The translations under genes and the position numbers were made by a program. Under the pieces are notes generated by a model that had not been told where the DNA came from, made no database searches, and was given only the letters and a program-made list of their open reading frames with translations. 47,374 nt of DNA from Porphyromonadaceae bacterium CG2_30_38_12 (lineage in GTDB: Bacteria; Bacteroidota; Bacteroidia; Bacteroidales; Paludibacteraceae), in NCBI GenBank assembly GCA_001873635.1, contig MNZK01000033.1, forward strand, positions 1 to 47,374. Reading direction: 5' to 3'. Within the stretch, counting starts at the first letter, position 1. Each line of letters begins with the position of its first letter. Below, piece by piece: positions 20,253-29,590 of this stretch.

Positions 20253-20888
20253 TTAGCGGTAAACTTTTAAAGCAAGTAGCTTCTTGTTTTCATTTTTTCG
20301 CCAAAACCAGTCATTCACTTTGTAGCTAACCCAAGCACTTGCGGTGCCCAGCACAGCCCCAGCTAACACATCCGAAGGATAATGCACCCCCAGATTCATA
20401 CGCGAATAACCCACACTGCAAGCCCATAGGTAACTCGGGACTATCACGTACCATTTGGGATACTTGATAATCAGCGAGGTAGCGGTAGCAAAAGCCAGTG
20501 AGGTGTGTCCCGAAGGCATCGATTGGTGGTAAAGTGCCTGATAAGCAAGTATTTCATCGGGGTAGGTAAATGGAGGTCTATCGCGGTTTATAATGTGCTT
20601 AAGCGAATACGTTAAAACTCCATCAACCCCAATTGCAGCAGTGCAATAAATAGCATTTTTGAGCAATTTATCGTCGTGCTTGAAGAGTGCCACAACAGCC
20701 ATTGTTGCAGGCGTAGAAAATGCAACGAAAGTGGTCGTATTTGAAATTGCAAGTGAGAAATTAACAGTCTGCGAAATGCCATTTATATCTTTAAGAATTT
20801 TTAAATCAATATTTTGAGCATATATTTGCATCATTAGGGCTTTTATTATACTTAAAAGCAAAATAATTGTCGTAAATTTGTACTTCAT
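20253..20888 (-). CDS. PAP2-family phosphatase with signal/TM N-terminus
   Basis: KHIINRDRP, MPSGHTS, YSRMNLGVHYPSDVLAG: the three PAP2 active-site motifs. Confidence 0.9.
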   Translation of the reverse strand: MKYKFTTIILLLSIIKALMMQIYAQNIDLKILKDINGISQTVNFSLAISNTTTFVAFSTPATMAVVALFKHDDKLLKNAIYCTAAIGVDGVLTYSLKHIINRDRPPFTYPDEILAYQALYHQSMPSGHTSLAFATATSLIIKYPKWYVIVPSYLWACSVGYSRMNLGVHYPSDVLAGAVLGTASAWVSYKVNDWFWRKNENKKLLALKVYR

Positions 20889-20963
20889 TTTTTAAATTTT
20901 GGGCAAAGATAGTACTTTCATCATTAAAATCGAAATGAAATTGACAATTAATTAGTAGCAGTA

Positions 20964-21836
20964 ATGAATAAGAAACTTTTAGAAACAGTAAAGCAATTAT
21001 CAGATATTGAGGATTTTAAAGATGTTTGCCACCAGCAAAATGAGTTTACATCCATGCCTTCAATAGACGTTTTAGGCGAAATAGTTACCTTAACACGCTC
21101 CATCCTCTTTCCCGGATATTATGGAAATGCTGCTGTAAATTCTAAAAGTATGCTTTATCACATCGGCGTTAACGTAGATAAATTGCTGGTGCTACTTTCT
21201 ACGCAAATTAAGGCGGGATTAGTTTTCGAAAAAAACACACAAGATTTACCCTGTAACGATTTTGATACCTGTTCCCGAGAAATAGCACGCAAATTTATCA
21301 TGCAATTACCTATTATTCGTCAGAAGTTGCATACCGATGTGGTAGCAGCTTTCAATGGAGATCCTGCTGCCAAAAGTTTCGGTGAAGTCATTTTTTGTTA
21401 TCCAGGCTTGCGAGCCATTACCAATTACCGCATTGCCCATGCACTTTTAAAGCTCGAAGTGCCGCTTATTCCTCGTATTATCAGCGAAATAGCACATTCT
21501 GAAACGGGTATTGACATTCATCCGGGAGCAACCATAGGTGAGTATTTTACCATAGATCACGGCACAGGTGTGGTAATTGGAGAAACAGCCATATTAGGGA
21601 ATAATGTAAAAATGTATCAAGGCGTAACTTTGGGAGCCAAAAGTTTTGAACTCGATGTAAACGGCAATCCCATTAAGGGCATTCAAAGGCATCCTCGTAT
21701 TGGAAACAATGTGATAATCTATTCTAATTCGACTATTTTAGGAACTATCATGGTGGGTGATGGCGCTATCATAGGTGGAAATATATGGGTAGATAAAGAT
21801 GTTGCTCCTGGTTCGAAAATCGTGCAAAGGTATTAA
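20964..21836 (+). CDS. cysE: Serine O-acetyltransferase
   Basis: DIHPGATIGEYFTIDHGTGVVIGETAILGNNVKMYQGVTLGAKS hexapeptide repeat region. Confidence 0.92.
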   Translation: MNKKLLETVKQLSDIEDFKDVCHQQNEFTSMPSIDVLGEIVTLTRSILFPGYYGNAAVNSKSMLYHIGVNVDKLLVLLSTQIKAGLVFEKNTQDLPCNDFDTCSREIARKFIMQLPIIRQKLHTDVVAAFNGDPAAKSFGEVIFCYPGLRAITNYRIAHALLKLEVPLIPRIISEIAHSETGIDIHPGATIGEYFTIDHGTGVVIGETAILGNNVKMYQGVTLGAKSFELDVNGNPIKGIQRHPRIGNNVIIYSNSTILGTIMVGDGAIIGGNIWVDKDVAPGSKIVQRY

Positions 21837-21889
21837 AAACAACATGAATAAGCTACGCGCAAAATGATATTGAAAACTGTTAATCGACA

Positions 21890-22174
21890 ATGAATACAAA
21901 GGAATTAATTTCAAATTTGAGTGTACGATGTGGGCTTTCCAAAACAGATGCCGAGCAATTGTTAGAGACAACGATCCTCACTTTGAGTGAACTGCTTAAA
22001 GCGGGCAAAAGTGTTAGCATTTTGGGCTTTGGAAATTTAGAAGTACGCAAAAAAGAAGAAAGACTTTCGGTGCATCCTGCCACTCAGGTTCGTACGCTGA
22101 TTCCACCCAAATTAGTTGTTAATTTCAAGCAAAGCACAAAATTAAAAGACAAATTAAAATATGTAAAATTATGA
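21890..22174 (+). CDS. HU/IHF-family DNA-binding protein
   Basis: 94 aa; MNTKELISNLSVRCGLSKTDAEQLLETTILTLSELLKAGKSVSILGFGNLEVRKKEERLSVHPATQ. Confidence 0.88.
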   Translation: MNTKELISNLSVRCGLSKTDAEQLLETTILTLSELLKAGKSVSILGFGNLEVRKKEERLSVHPATQVRTLIPPKLVVNFKQSTKLKDKLKYVKL

Positions 22175-23766
22175 GCAAAGATAAAGTTTCATCGCACGAA
22201 ATGGTTGAAATGGTTGCCGCTAAATTGTCGGTAAACAAAAGCGTAGCCGAAGAATTTCTCAAGTCGCTATTTGCTGAAATTGAACAGAATTTATTAAATG
22301 GTGAACCTGTAAAAATAAAAGATTTAGGTACTTTCAAATTGCAATGGAATGAGCCTCGTAAAAGCGTGAATGTACAAACGGGTGAAGTTTTCACTATAGA
22401 AGGATACAATAAAGTGGTTTTCATTCCAGAGGCTGATTTAAAACAACAAGTAAATGAGCCATTTGCACATTTAGAAGCCATTACATTGGAACAAAACACG
22501 ATTCCAGTAACCGAAATTGAACCTGAAAATCCCGAAAAATTAGACTCGTTGCGTAACATAACCGAGCAAGCCACGGAAATAAAAGATATTTTGTTGGAAA
22601 TTAAAGCATTATCACGACAACATGAAAACAGCCAAAGCGAGCATACGACAATCGAAACGAACAACGAAATAGAAATTGAATTGCCAAAACCTGATACAGA
22701 ACTGGAATCGGAACCAGCAATAGAACCAAATACAGATACAAATCTCATTACTGAACAAACTCAAGCCCCCCTACAGATTCCCGACTACGATTTAATTCTG
22801 TTAGACGAAGAAGCGGACGTGCAAGGTGAAACAACAGAAAAACAGGTAACAATATTGGCAGAAAAGGAACCGGAGTTTGCAACTCAATTAGTGCCTGAGC
22901 CAACCGAGCCAACTTCTATCGAGCCTGAAATAGAGGATATACCTGAGACTGCCCCTGTAATGGAACCACAGATGGAACCACAGCTGGAGTATGAAAAATA
23001 TAAAGAGCCTGAAATTGAGCCTAAAATTGAAAATCAACCAATTACAGAACCTGATTATGATTCAAATACGAATTCCATCAATGACAATTCTTCTAACACG
23101 GGGCATCCTATGTTAGAAAACAAAAAAACAAAGAAACATAAAAAAGGAAAATTCTGGCTTGTATTATTTATAATTATTATCGTTTTAAGCGGTGCATGGT
23201 CGGCGGTATATTTTTCATCATCTTGTGTACAGTGTTGGTTTCAATACACGGTAATGTCCGAAGAAAACAAGCAGCGTGTTTCTGAAATTGAATTACAAGT
23301 TGGTAGCTGGTTTCAAAACATTTTCAGTAAGGAAAAGCCTGCTGCAAAAATCGTTGCACCCAAAACAACTGCATTGGCTCCAGTAGTAAAAGTTGCCAAT
23401 GACTCGATTGCAGCCGACAGCACAACAACACCCAATAGCGAAAATGCACAAACGGTTATTAACGAAAAAGCTGATGCGCTGCAAAAAATATTTGATAAAC
23501 CAAGAGAATACACCAAATTTATTGGTTCGGAACAAGTAAAGGAAGGTACTCGCTTGATGAATATCTCACTTAAATACTACAAGCACAAAGATTTCTGGAT
23601 TTATATATACGAAGCTAACGGCGAAACTATTGTACATCCCGACAGATTGAAGGCGGGTTCAATCATTCAAATTCCACAGGTGGATGCTCGATTGATAAAC
23701 CCACGCGACCCTCGTTGTATAAAATACGCCAAAGAGCTCCAAAAAATTTACATCGGAAAAGAATAA
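22171..23766 (+). CDS. HU-domain / transmembrane / LysM-like fusion protein
   Basis: N-terminal HU fold (VKIKDLGTFKLQWNEPRKSVNVQTGE), long Glu/Pro-rich linker, KTKKHKKGKFW then TM LVLFIIIIVLSGAWSAVYF, CVQC, and C-terminal VKEGTRLMNISLKYYKHKDFWIYIYEANGETIVHPDRLKAGSIIQIP. ATGA overlap with upstream HU. Confidence 0.85.
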   Translation: MSKDKVSSHEMVEMVAAKLSVNKSVAEEFLKSLFAEIEQNLLNGEPVKIKDLGTFKLQWNEPRKSVNVQTGEVFTIEGYNKVVFIPEADLKQQVNEPFAHLEAITLEQNTIPVTEIEPENPEKLDSLRNITEQATEIKDILLEIKALSRQHENSQSEHTTIETNNEIEIELPKPDTELESEPAIEPNTDTNLITEQTQAPLQIPDYDLILLDEEADVQGETTEKQVTILAEKEPEFATQLVPEPTEPTSIEPEIEDIPETAPVMEPQMEPQLEYEKYKEPEIEPKIENQPITEPDYDSNTNSINDNSSNTGHPMLENKKTKKHKKGKFWLVLFIIIIVLSGAWSAVYFSSSCVQCWFQYTVMSEENKQRVSEIELQVGSWFQNIFSKEKPAAKIVAPKTTALAPVVKVANDSIAADSTTTPNSENAQTVINEKADALQKIFDKPREYTKFIGSEQVKEGTRLMNISLKYYKHKDFWIYIYEANGETIVHPDRLKAGSIIQIPQVDARLINPRDPRCIKYAKELQKIYIGKE

Positions 23767-23785
23767 ACACACAGAATTACCGCTG

Positions 23786-23821
23786 AAAGTCCTGTTTTTT
23801 TATAACTCAGGACTTTTTTTT
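23786..23821 (+). terminator. Rho-independent terminator after HU-LysM gene
   Basis: AAGTCCTG...CAGGACTTTTTTTT. Confidence 0.85.
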
Positions 23822-23982
23822 GTGTTCAGTTATCTTAAAAAAAGACCTAAAATGCCTTGTAATAAGGGACTATGTATTAATAATCTAAATTCAGGTTAAT
23901 AGTTATTAAATCAGAATTTTAACACATCATTTAATTGTATTTTTGCTAACCAAATTAAAAATAGAAAATTAAAATACTCACT

Positions 23983-24978
23983 ATGGATCAAATGGTTGAT
24001 ATTAGAGAACTTAACGAACGCATTGAAAAGCAAAGCGCTTTTGTTGATGCCTTGGTTATGGGTATGGACAAAGTGATAGTTGGTCAGAAACATCTGATTG
24101 AATCGCTGCTTATTGGCTTATTGTCCGACGGTCATATTTTACTGGAGGGCGTACCCGGATTGGCTAAAACATTAGCTATCAAAACACTCTCCGATTTAAT
24201 AAAATGTGATTTCAGTCGTATTCAGTTCACCCCCGATTTGTTGCCAGCCGATGTGGTTGGAACCATGATTTACAGTCAGAAAAAAGAAGAATTTAGCATT
24301 AAAAAAGGACCAATTTTTTCAAATTTGGTGCTTGCCGATGAAATAAACCGTGCACCTGCAAAAGTACAAAGTGCACTGCTGGAAGCTATGCAAGAGCGTC
24401 AAGTTACTATTGGCGAAAACACCTACAAATTAGAAGAACCATTTTTGGTAATGGCTACTCAAAATCCGATAGAACAAGAAGGAACTTATCCACTTCCAGA
24501 AGCTCAGGTGGACCGTTTTATGCTCAAGGTAGTTATTAAATATCCCAAAAAAGAGGAAGAGAAGTTGATAATACGACAAAATCTGCTCAAGGAAAAACCT
24601 CACGTTGCTCCCATTTTAACACCTAAAGACATTATTGCAGCGCGTGATATAGTTAGACAAGTGTATATCGACGAAAAAATTGAGCGTTACATTGTTGATA
24701 TCGTTTTTGCTACACGCTTTCCGCAAGATTATGGTTTGGATAGCTTAACCGAAATGATTTCGTTTGGTGCCTCGCCACGTGCTTCTATCAATTTAGCGCT
24801 GGCATCTCGCGCTTATGCTTTTATCAAACGCCGCGGTTACGTTATTCCCGAAGATATTCGTGCAGTATGCTACGATGTGTTGCGCCACCGTATCGGATTG
24901 AGTTACGAGGCTGAGGCAAACAACATGACATCGGACGAAATAATTACTGAAATTTTGAACACCGTTGAAGTACCGTAA
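23983..24978 (+). CDS. MoxR-family AAA+ ATPase
   Basis: EGVPGLAKT Walker A, LADEINRAPAKVQSALLEAMQERQVT, ATQNPIEQEGTYPLPEAQVDRFM. Confidence 0.96.
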   Translation: MDQMVDIRELNERIEKQSAFVDALVMGMDKVIVGQKHLIESLLIGLLSDGHILLEGVPGLAKTLAIKTLSDLIKCDFSRIQFTPDLLPADVVGTMIYSQKKEEFSIKKGPIFSNLVLADEINRAPAKVQSALLEAMQERQVTIGENTYKLEEPFLVMATQNPIEQEGTYPLPEAQVDRFMLKVVIKYPKKEEEKLIIRQNLLKEKPHVAPILTPKDIIAARDIVRQVYIDEKIERYIVDIVFATRFPQDYGLDSLTEMISFGASPRASINLALASRAYAFIKRRGYVIPEDIRAVCYDVLRHRIGLSYEAEANNMTSDEIITEILNTVEVP

Positions 24979-24986
24979 TTTTCAAA

Positions 24987-25853
24987 GTGGAAACAAGTGA
25001 AATTTTAAAAAAAGTTCGCAAGATTGAGATTAAATCACGCGGTTTATCCAAAAATATCTTTGCGGGTGAATACCATTCGGCATTCAAGGGAAGAGGTATG
25101 ACTTTTGCCGAAGTGCGTGAATATCAATACGGCGACGATATCCGCTCTATCGACTGGAATGTTACTGCTCGCTTTAATCATCCCTACATCAAAGTGTTTG
25201 AAGAGGAACGCGAACTCACCGTAGTGTTGCTGGTAGATGTTTCGGGCAGCAAAGACTTTGGTACAGTAAAGCAAATGAAGCGTGATATTTTCACTGAAAT
25301 GGCTGCTACAATTGCTTTTTCAACCATTCAGAACAACGACAAAATTGGGGTAATATTTTTCTCCGATAAGATAGAAAAATTTATCCCTCCGAAGAAAGGC
25401 AAAAAGCATGTGCTCCATATTATTCGCGAGCTTATTGACTTTAAGCCACAAAGCAACTTAACCGATATTGGTGCTGCTCTACGCTATTTCACCAATGCAA
25501 TTAAAAAAAGCTCTACGGCTTTCATTATTTCCGATTTTTTTGATAGTAATTTTGAAAAAGAACTTACAATTGCCAATCGAAAGCACGACGTTGTAGCTTT
25601 GCAGGTTTACGACATACGTGAAACTGAGTTGCCCGATGTAGGACTTGTGAAACTAAAAGATGCTGAAACTGGTGAGCGCATCTGGGTTGATACCTCGGAT
25701 AAGCGCCTCCGCAAATCGTACAAACACAGCTGGGGCGAAAACCAACTTGCCTTGCAAAAAACTTTCACAAAATCAGGTGTCGATTTTGTGTCAATGACTA
25801 CTTCGGACGATTATGTGCGATCTCTGATGAAACTATTCAAAATGCGTGCATAG
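24987..25853 (+). CDS. DUF58 domain protein (vWA-like), GTG start
   Basis: HSAFKGRGMTFAEVREYQYGDDIRSIDWNVTARF; LLVDVSGSKDFG. Confidence 0.93.
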   Translation: METSEILKKVRKIEIKSRGLSKNIFAGEYHSAFKGRGMTFAEVREYQYGDDIRSIDWNVTARFNHPYIKVFEEERELTVVLLVDVSGSKDFGTVKQMKRDIFTEMAATIAFSTIQNNDKIGVIFFSDKIEKFIPPKKGKKHVLHIIRELIDFKPQSNLTDIGAALRYFTNAIKKSSTAFIISDFFDSNFEKELTIANRKHDVVALQVYDIRETELPDVGLVKLKDAETGERIWVDTSDKRLRKSYKHSWGENQLALQKTFTKSGVDFVSMTTSDDYVRSLMKLFKMRA

Positions 25854-25871
25854 CCTCATGAACTATAATTT

Positions 25872-26825
25872 ATGACAAAGATTCGAGTTTCTATCATATT
25901 TTTTTTGTTTGCAATAGGCTTACAAGCTTATTCGCAATCAGTTACAGTGAATGCTATATTGGATTCGACTGCAATTCGCATTGGTAGTCAGGCTACGCTG
26001 AAATTTGAAATTAGTCAGAAGTCAGGGCAAAAAGTCATCGCTCCGAACTTTTCAGATTCCATTCCTGGTGGACTGGAAATTGTGGAAAATTTGAAAACGG
26101 ACACGACTAAAACAGACCAAGGGCTTTTGTTAATTTCAAAAAAAATAGTGCTAACAGGCTTTACTGATTCGCTTCACTACATACCACCTTTCCCATTTGT
26201 AGTTGATGGTGATACTATTTGGACTAAATCGTTGTCGCTTAAGGTGGTGCAGCCATTCAAAATTGATACTGCCTCCAACCAAATTGCCGACATAAAGCCA
26301 GTTATGGAACCTCCATTCAATTGGAAAGGACTGCTGCGAATTTTAGCACTAATACTGTTAGTTATCGATTTTGGGTTGCTTATTTTTTATATTTTCAAAA
26401 TGTTTTATCGTAAAAAAGATAAAGCCGAAATAAAAAATTTAGAACCCGAATTACCTGCCCACATCATTGCGCTTGCTAAATTGGACAGACTAAAAAAAGA
26501 AAAATCGTGGCAACAGAATCGGACCAAACAATTTCACACGGAACTTGCCGATGTGGTTCGTGAATACTGCGAGCGAACATTTTTAATACCTTGTTTGGAA
26601 ATGACTTCGGACGAAATAATTTCTAATTTGAACCATTTGCGTATAGAGAATAAAACAGCCTATAATGCTTTGAACCAGATACTTCGATTAGCCGATTTGG
26701 TGAAATTTGCCAAATGGGATGCCATGCCCGATGAAAACGAATTGAGTTTATCAAATGCTTATTTGTTTGTGAACGAAACGAAAATTGAGATGATAGCCGA
26801 AGTTAAAGAAACTGACAAAAAATGA
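25872..26825 (+). CDS. Bat-operon membrane protein (BatD-like N-terminal, unnamed)
   Basis: Signal peptide, beta-rich periplasmic region, TM helix, cytoplasmic tail; lies between DUF58 and batA; ATGA overlap with batA. Confidence 0.7.
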   Translation: MTKIRVSIIFFLFAIGLQAYSQSVTVNAILDSTAIRIGSQATLKFEISQKSGQKVIAPNFSDSIPGGLEIVENLKTDTTKTDQGLLLISKKIVLTGFTDSLHYIPPFPFVVDGDTIWTKSLSLKVVQPFKIDTASNQIADIKPVMEPPFNWKGLLRILALILLVIDFGLLIFYIFKMFYRKKDKAEIKNLEPELPAHIIALAKLDRLKKEKSWQQNRTKQFHTELADVVREYCERTFLIPCLEMTSDEIISNLNHLRIENKTAYNALNQILRLADLVKFAKWDAMPDENELSLSNAYLFVNETKIEMIAEVKETDKK

Positions 26826-27805
26826 CGTTTAACAATCCCGAATACTTATTTCTTCTTTTACTGCTAATACCAATGATTTATTGGTACTTAAAAGAAATGC
26901 ACAAGTCGGATGCGAGCTTGCAAATATCCTCTCATCGCAATTTGAAGCAGTTTAGCAAAAGCAATAAAGTAAAATTGCTCCATCTGCCTTTTGTATTCCG
27001 TACCTTAGCACTGATTGCACTAATTTTTGCCATTGCGCGTCCGCAAGCTTCCAACTCATGGCGCACCCAAAATACCGAAGGCATTGACATTATGCTTGCT
27101 TTAGACATTTCGGGAACCATGATGGCAGAAGATTTGAAACCCAATCGTTTGGAAGCATCGAAAGATGTAGCTACCGAATTTATTCTTTCACGCCCAAATG
27201 ATAACATCGGTTTGGTAGTTTTCTCGGGCGAAAGTTTTACGCAATGCCCACTCACCACCGACCATGCCGTACTTGTCAATCTGTTTAAAGGCGTTAAGTA
27301 TGGTATGATTGAAGATGGCACTGCCATAGGGCTTGGACTTGCAAATGCCATTAATCGAATTAAAGAAAGCAAAACCAAATCGAAAGTAATTATTTTACTC
27401 ACCGACGGATCCAACAATCGGGGCGACATTGCTCCGATAACAGCAGCCGAAATTGCCAAAACATTTGGTATCCGTGTATATGCCATTGGCGTTGGTTCGT
27501 ATGGAATGGTCAACATACCCGTTCAGACGCCCATGGGCATGCAATATCAACAAATGGAATCGGAATTTGACGAAAAATCCTTACAGGAAATAGCGTCTAT
27601 GACGGGTGGTAATTATTTTAGAGCAACCAACAACAGTAAATTACGTAGCATTTACAAAGAAATTGACCAATTAGAAAAAACAAAAATTAGTGTAAGAGAA
27701 TATAGTAAAAAGGACGAGCAATTTTATCTATTTGCCTTGTTGGCATTTTTATTTGCGCTCTCCGAAGTGTTGCTACGAGTTACTGTTTTAAAAAAAATAC
27801 CTTGA
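26822..27805 (+). CDS. batA: Aerotolerance protein BatA (vWA domain)
   Basis: N-terminal TMs, MIDAS ALDISGTMMAEDLKPNR, LLTDGSNNRGD, C-terminal TM. Confidence 0.9.
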   Translation: MTFNNPEYLFLLLLLIPMIYWYLKEMHKSDASLQISSHRNLKQFSKSNKVKLLHLPFVFRTLALIALIFAIARPQASNSWRTQNTEGIDIMLALDISGTMMAEDLKPNRLEASKDVATEFILSRPNDNIGLVVFSGESFTQCPLTTDHAVLVNLFKGVKYGMIEDGTAIGLGLANAINRIKESKTKSKVIILLTDGSNNRGDIAPITAAEIAKTFGIRVYAIGVGSYGMVNIPVQTPMGMQYQQMESEFDEKSLQEIASMTGGNYFRATNNSKLRSIYKEIDQLEKTKISVREYSKKDEQFYLFALLAFLFALSEVLLRVTVLKKIP

Positions 27806-27817
27806 TAATTTAGCGTT

Positions 27818-28861
27818 ATGTTTCGATTTGCACATCCCGAATACTTATTCTTGTTACTAACAATTCCTGTATTGATAGCTCTTTTTGTGTATTCACAAAT
27901 CAGGCGTCGTCAAAAAATAAAACTTTTTGGGAATCCAGTTTTACTTGCCGAGCTCATGCCGTATGTTTCTTTTATTCGTCCACAAGTAAAGTTTTATATT
28001 CAACTGACAGCCATTATATTACTAATCTTAGTGTTGGCTCAGCCGCAGTTTGGCACCAAAATGGAAAAAGAGAAGCGAAAAGGAATTGAGGTCATGATTG
28101 CGTTAGACGTATCAAACTCTATGTTAGCACAAGACATTGCTCCGAATCGTTTAGAAAAATCAAAGCAGATACTTTCTAAATTGGTGGATAATATGACCGA
28201 TGATAAGGTTGGCTTAGTAGTTTTTGCAGGCGATGCTTACACACAGCTTCCTATTACCGTAGATTATGTATCGGCGAAAATGTTTTTGAACACTATAAGT
28301 CCTAAACTTATACCGCGCCAAGGCACAGCCATTGGAAGCGCCATTGACCTATGTATCAAATCTTTCGGCGAAAAATCGACAGCAAGCCGTGCTATCATTG
28401 TGATTACCGATGGTGAAAACCATGAAGATGATGCTTTGGGAGCTGCCCAATTAGCACAAGAAAATGGTATCGTGTTACATGTAGTGGGTATGGGAAAAAC
28501 AGAAGGAGCGCCAATACCGGTTGAAGGCACCATGAGTTTTTGGAAAGACAAAGATGGTAATGTGGTAGTGTCGAAACTCAACGAAGAGATGTGCAAAAAC
28601 ATTGCCGCAGCAGGAAAAGGAACTTATGTGAGAGCCGATAATTCCAGTGCTGCCTATCGCGTTATAAATAATGAATTAGACAAAATGGCGAAAGCTGAAA
28701 TTAAAACGCAAGTTTTTTCGGACTACAACGAGCAGTTTCAATCTTTTGCCCTATTGGCATTGATGCTCCTTATTATAGACAGTTTTATTTTTGACCGACA
28801 AAACAAGCGATTTAGCAAATGGAAAATATTCAATCTGAAAGAAAAAATGATTGGAAAATGA
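27818..28861 (+). CDS. batB: Aerotolerance protein BatB (vWA domain)
   Basis: ALDVSNSMLAQDIAPNRLEKSK, VITDGENHEDDA; follows batA. Confidence 0.9.
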   Translation: MFRFAHPEYLFLLLTIPVLIALFVYSQIRRRQKIKLFGNPVLLAELMPYVSFIRPQVKFYIQLTAIILLILVLAQPQFGTKMEKEKRKGIEVMIALDVSNSMLAQDIAPNRLEKSKQILSKLVDNMTDDKVGLVVFAGDAYTQLPITVDYVSAKMFLNTISPKLIPRQGTAIGSAIDLCIKSFGEKSTASRAIIVITDGENHEDDALGAAQLAQENGIVLHVVGMGKTEGAPIPVEGTMSFWKDKDGNVVVSKLNEEMCKNIAAAGKGTYVRADNSSAAYRVINNELDKMAKAEIKTQVFSDYNEQFQSFALLALMLLIIDSFIFDRQNKRFSKWKIFNLKEKMIGK

Positions 28862-29526
28862 AACGAACATACCTATATAGCTTATTGATATTATTCGTAT
28901 TACCGCTTGCTGCGCAAGAGGAAAGTGGTGATGTACGAACAGGAAATAAACTTTACAAGTCAGAAAAATTTGTAGATGCCGAAAATGCTTACCGCAAAGG
29001 ATTGCATAAAAATCCAGCTTCATTTGAAGCAACATATAATTTGGGAAATGCACTTTTCAAACAAAAGAAATATCCCGAAGCATTGGAACAATTTCAAAAA
29101 GCACTTAGCATGAAGCCATCTGCCAAGGATAAAATTGCTGCAGGATTTCACAATGCAGGAAATGCGCTCTTTGCCAACAAAAAGTATCAAGAAAGTATTG
29201 ACGCCTATAAAATGGCATTGAAAGCAAATCCGAAAGATGACGATACACGTTATAATTTAGCTTACGCACAAATGATGCTCAAGAAACAGCAACAAGAGCA
29301 GAAGAAAAATCAGGATAAAAACAAAGAAAACAAGCAGGATCAGAAGCAACATCAGAAACAAAATCAAGACCAAAAACAGCAACAGCAGCAGCAATCACAG
29401 CCCAAAATATCCAAGCAAAACGCTCAGCAGATTTTAGATGCTTTGATGCAAGACGAAAAGAAAACGCTTGAAAAGAATAAAAAACAAGCAGCAAGAGGTC
29501 AGAAAAGTGCTGAAAAAGATTGGTAA
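28858..29526 (+). CDS. batC: TPR protein BatC
   Basis: Signal peptide MKRTYLYSLLILFVLPLAAQ, TPRs, Lys/Gln-rich C-terminus. Start at 28858 gives ATGA overlap with batB. Confidence 0.85.
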   Translation: MKRTYLYSLLILFVLPLAAQEESGDVRTGNKLYKSEKFVDAENAYRKGLHKNPASFEATYNLGNALFKQKKYPEALEQFQKALSMKPSAKDKIAAGFHNAGNALFANKKYQESIDAYKMALKANPKDDDTRYNLAYAQMMLKKQQQEQKKNQDKNKENKQDQKQHQKQNQDQKQQQQQQSQPKISKQNAQQILDALMQDEKKTLEKNKKQAARGQKSAEKDW

Positions 29527-29590
29527 AATAGTTCGTAGAGTTTGGGGTTTGAAGTTAAAAGATGAACTTATAACATTTAGAAATAACTGT

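Noticed and set aside
22125-22748. 207-aa minus-strand ORF opposite the HU-LysM gene
   Set aside because: Ser/Cys/Phe-rich low-complexity translation antisense to a strongly supported CDS; typical shadow ORF of the Glu/Pro-rich linker.
22490-23080. GAACC(T/A)GA-type short repeats as a DNA element
   Set aside because: Explained by Glu-Pro codons in the HU-LysM linker.
26932-27516. 194-aa minus-strand ORF opposite batA
   Set aside because: No recognisable domain; batA frame has clear vWA motifs.
28264-28602. 112-aa minus-strand ORF opposite batB
   Set aside because: Antisense to conserved vWA coding sequence.
29281-29410. CAG/CAA-rich tract in batC as a possible tandem repeat or CRISPR-like array
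   Set aside because: It encodes the Lys/Gln-rich BatC tail; units are irregular and lack spacers.
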